Assembly: GCA_021823555.1 (NCBI GenBank)
Contig: JAKANW010000044.1
Span: forward strand, 1 to 12,075
Source: Chloroflexota bacterium
GTDB taxonomy: Bacteria > Chloroflexota > Anaerolineae > Anaerolineales > Villigracilaceae
DNA length: 12,075 nt
Direction of reading: 5' to 3'
Within the stretch, counting starts at the first letter, position 1. Each line of letters starts with the position of its first letter. The notes below the pieces were generated by a model, which had not been told where the DNA came from, made no database searches, and was given only the letters and a program-made list of their open reading frames with translations. This document shows, piece by piece, positions 11,886 to 12,075 of this stretch. Made by a program: the position numbers and the translations under genes.

Positions 11886-12075
11886 ATGCACATTTGCAAA
11901 ATCCTCCAGGAACATGCCACCACCTTTAGTTTTGAGTTTTTTCCGCCGCGTTCCCCTGAAGCTGCTCGGAACCTGCGGCGGACTATCGAGGATCTGACCC
12001 CTCTTCATCCATCCTATGTCAGTGTCACGTATGGCGCGGGAGGTTCCACCCGCGAATTGACCCATGATCTGGTGA
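11886..12075 (+). CDS. metF: Methylenetetrahydrofolate reductase, N-terminal part (runs off window)
   Basis: The visible 63 codons begin MHICKILQEHATTFSFEFFPPRS and include YVSVTYGAGGSTRELT. Both are hallmarks of MetF, the FAD enzyme that reduces 5,10-methylene- to 5-methyl-tetrahydrofolate for methionine synthesis, and in some anaerobes for the Wood-Ljungdahl methyl branch. Glu17 in SFEFFPPR corresponds to the catalytic Glu (Glu28 in E. coli). The ATG at 11886 is preceded by AGGT six bases upstream; an in-frame TGA at 11859 limits any longer start to a TTG at 11871. It is separated from the upstream run by a terminator, so it is a new transcription unit. The C-terminal part of the enzyme is outside the window. 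Confidence 0.93.
   Translation, partial: MHICKILQEHATTFSFEFFPPRSPEAARNLRRTIEDLTPLHPSYVSVTYGAGGSTRELTHDLV

Overview
The window looks like a chromosomal segment from a member of Chloroflexota, most likely class Anaerolineae. This is inferred from gene content and protein style: a DUF6754-like membrane protein next to a glutamate-mutase-L-like ATPase, a zinc-ribbon protein with repeated P-x-W-L motifs, and a Thr/Pro-rich surface protein ending in an LPGTG anchor. No rRNA or other marker is present, so the assignment rests on recognition from memory. There are no mobile elements, CRISPR arrays or tRNAs.

Layout. (1) Positions 1-2015, minus strand: a large gene running off the left edge. It encodes a degenerate PP2C-like domain, a proline-rich linker, one membrane helix and a beta-propeller-like outer domain. 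(2) 2016-2130: a divergent promoter region. (3) 2131-3138, plus strand: a CelD/FemAB-type GNAT acyltransferase. (4) 3139-3480: a repeat-rich spacer with a 12-bp hairpin, a short palindrome and a larger inverted repeat, ending in a promoter whose predicted start falls on the next ATG. (5) 3481-11755: a tight plus-strand run of eight reading frames, ending at a clear hairpin terminator (11762-11785). (6) 11886 to the right edge: the start of metF.

The run at 3481-11185 is the most interesting part. In order it encodes a 79-aa soluble protein, a DUF6754-like protein, a six-helix membrane protein, an 878-aa zinc-ribbon/P-x-W-L/membrane protein, a second six-helix membrane protein, a MutL-like ASKHA ATPase, and a 351-aa protein with a barrel-sandwich-like segment. 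Junctions overlap by 1-4 bases or are separated by at most 5 bases. This suggests one co-translated membrane-associated complex, which I cannot tie to any characterised pathway. The MutL-like gene is split by a single in-frame TAG at 8890-8892. The reading frame continues in the same phase on both sides, and no frameshift is needed. The LPGTG protein at 11219 follows 33 bases later with its own ribosome-binding site and may belong to the same unit.
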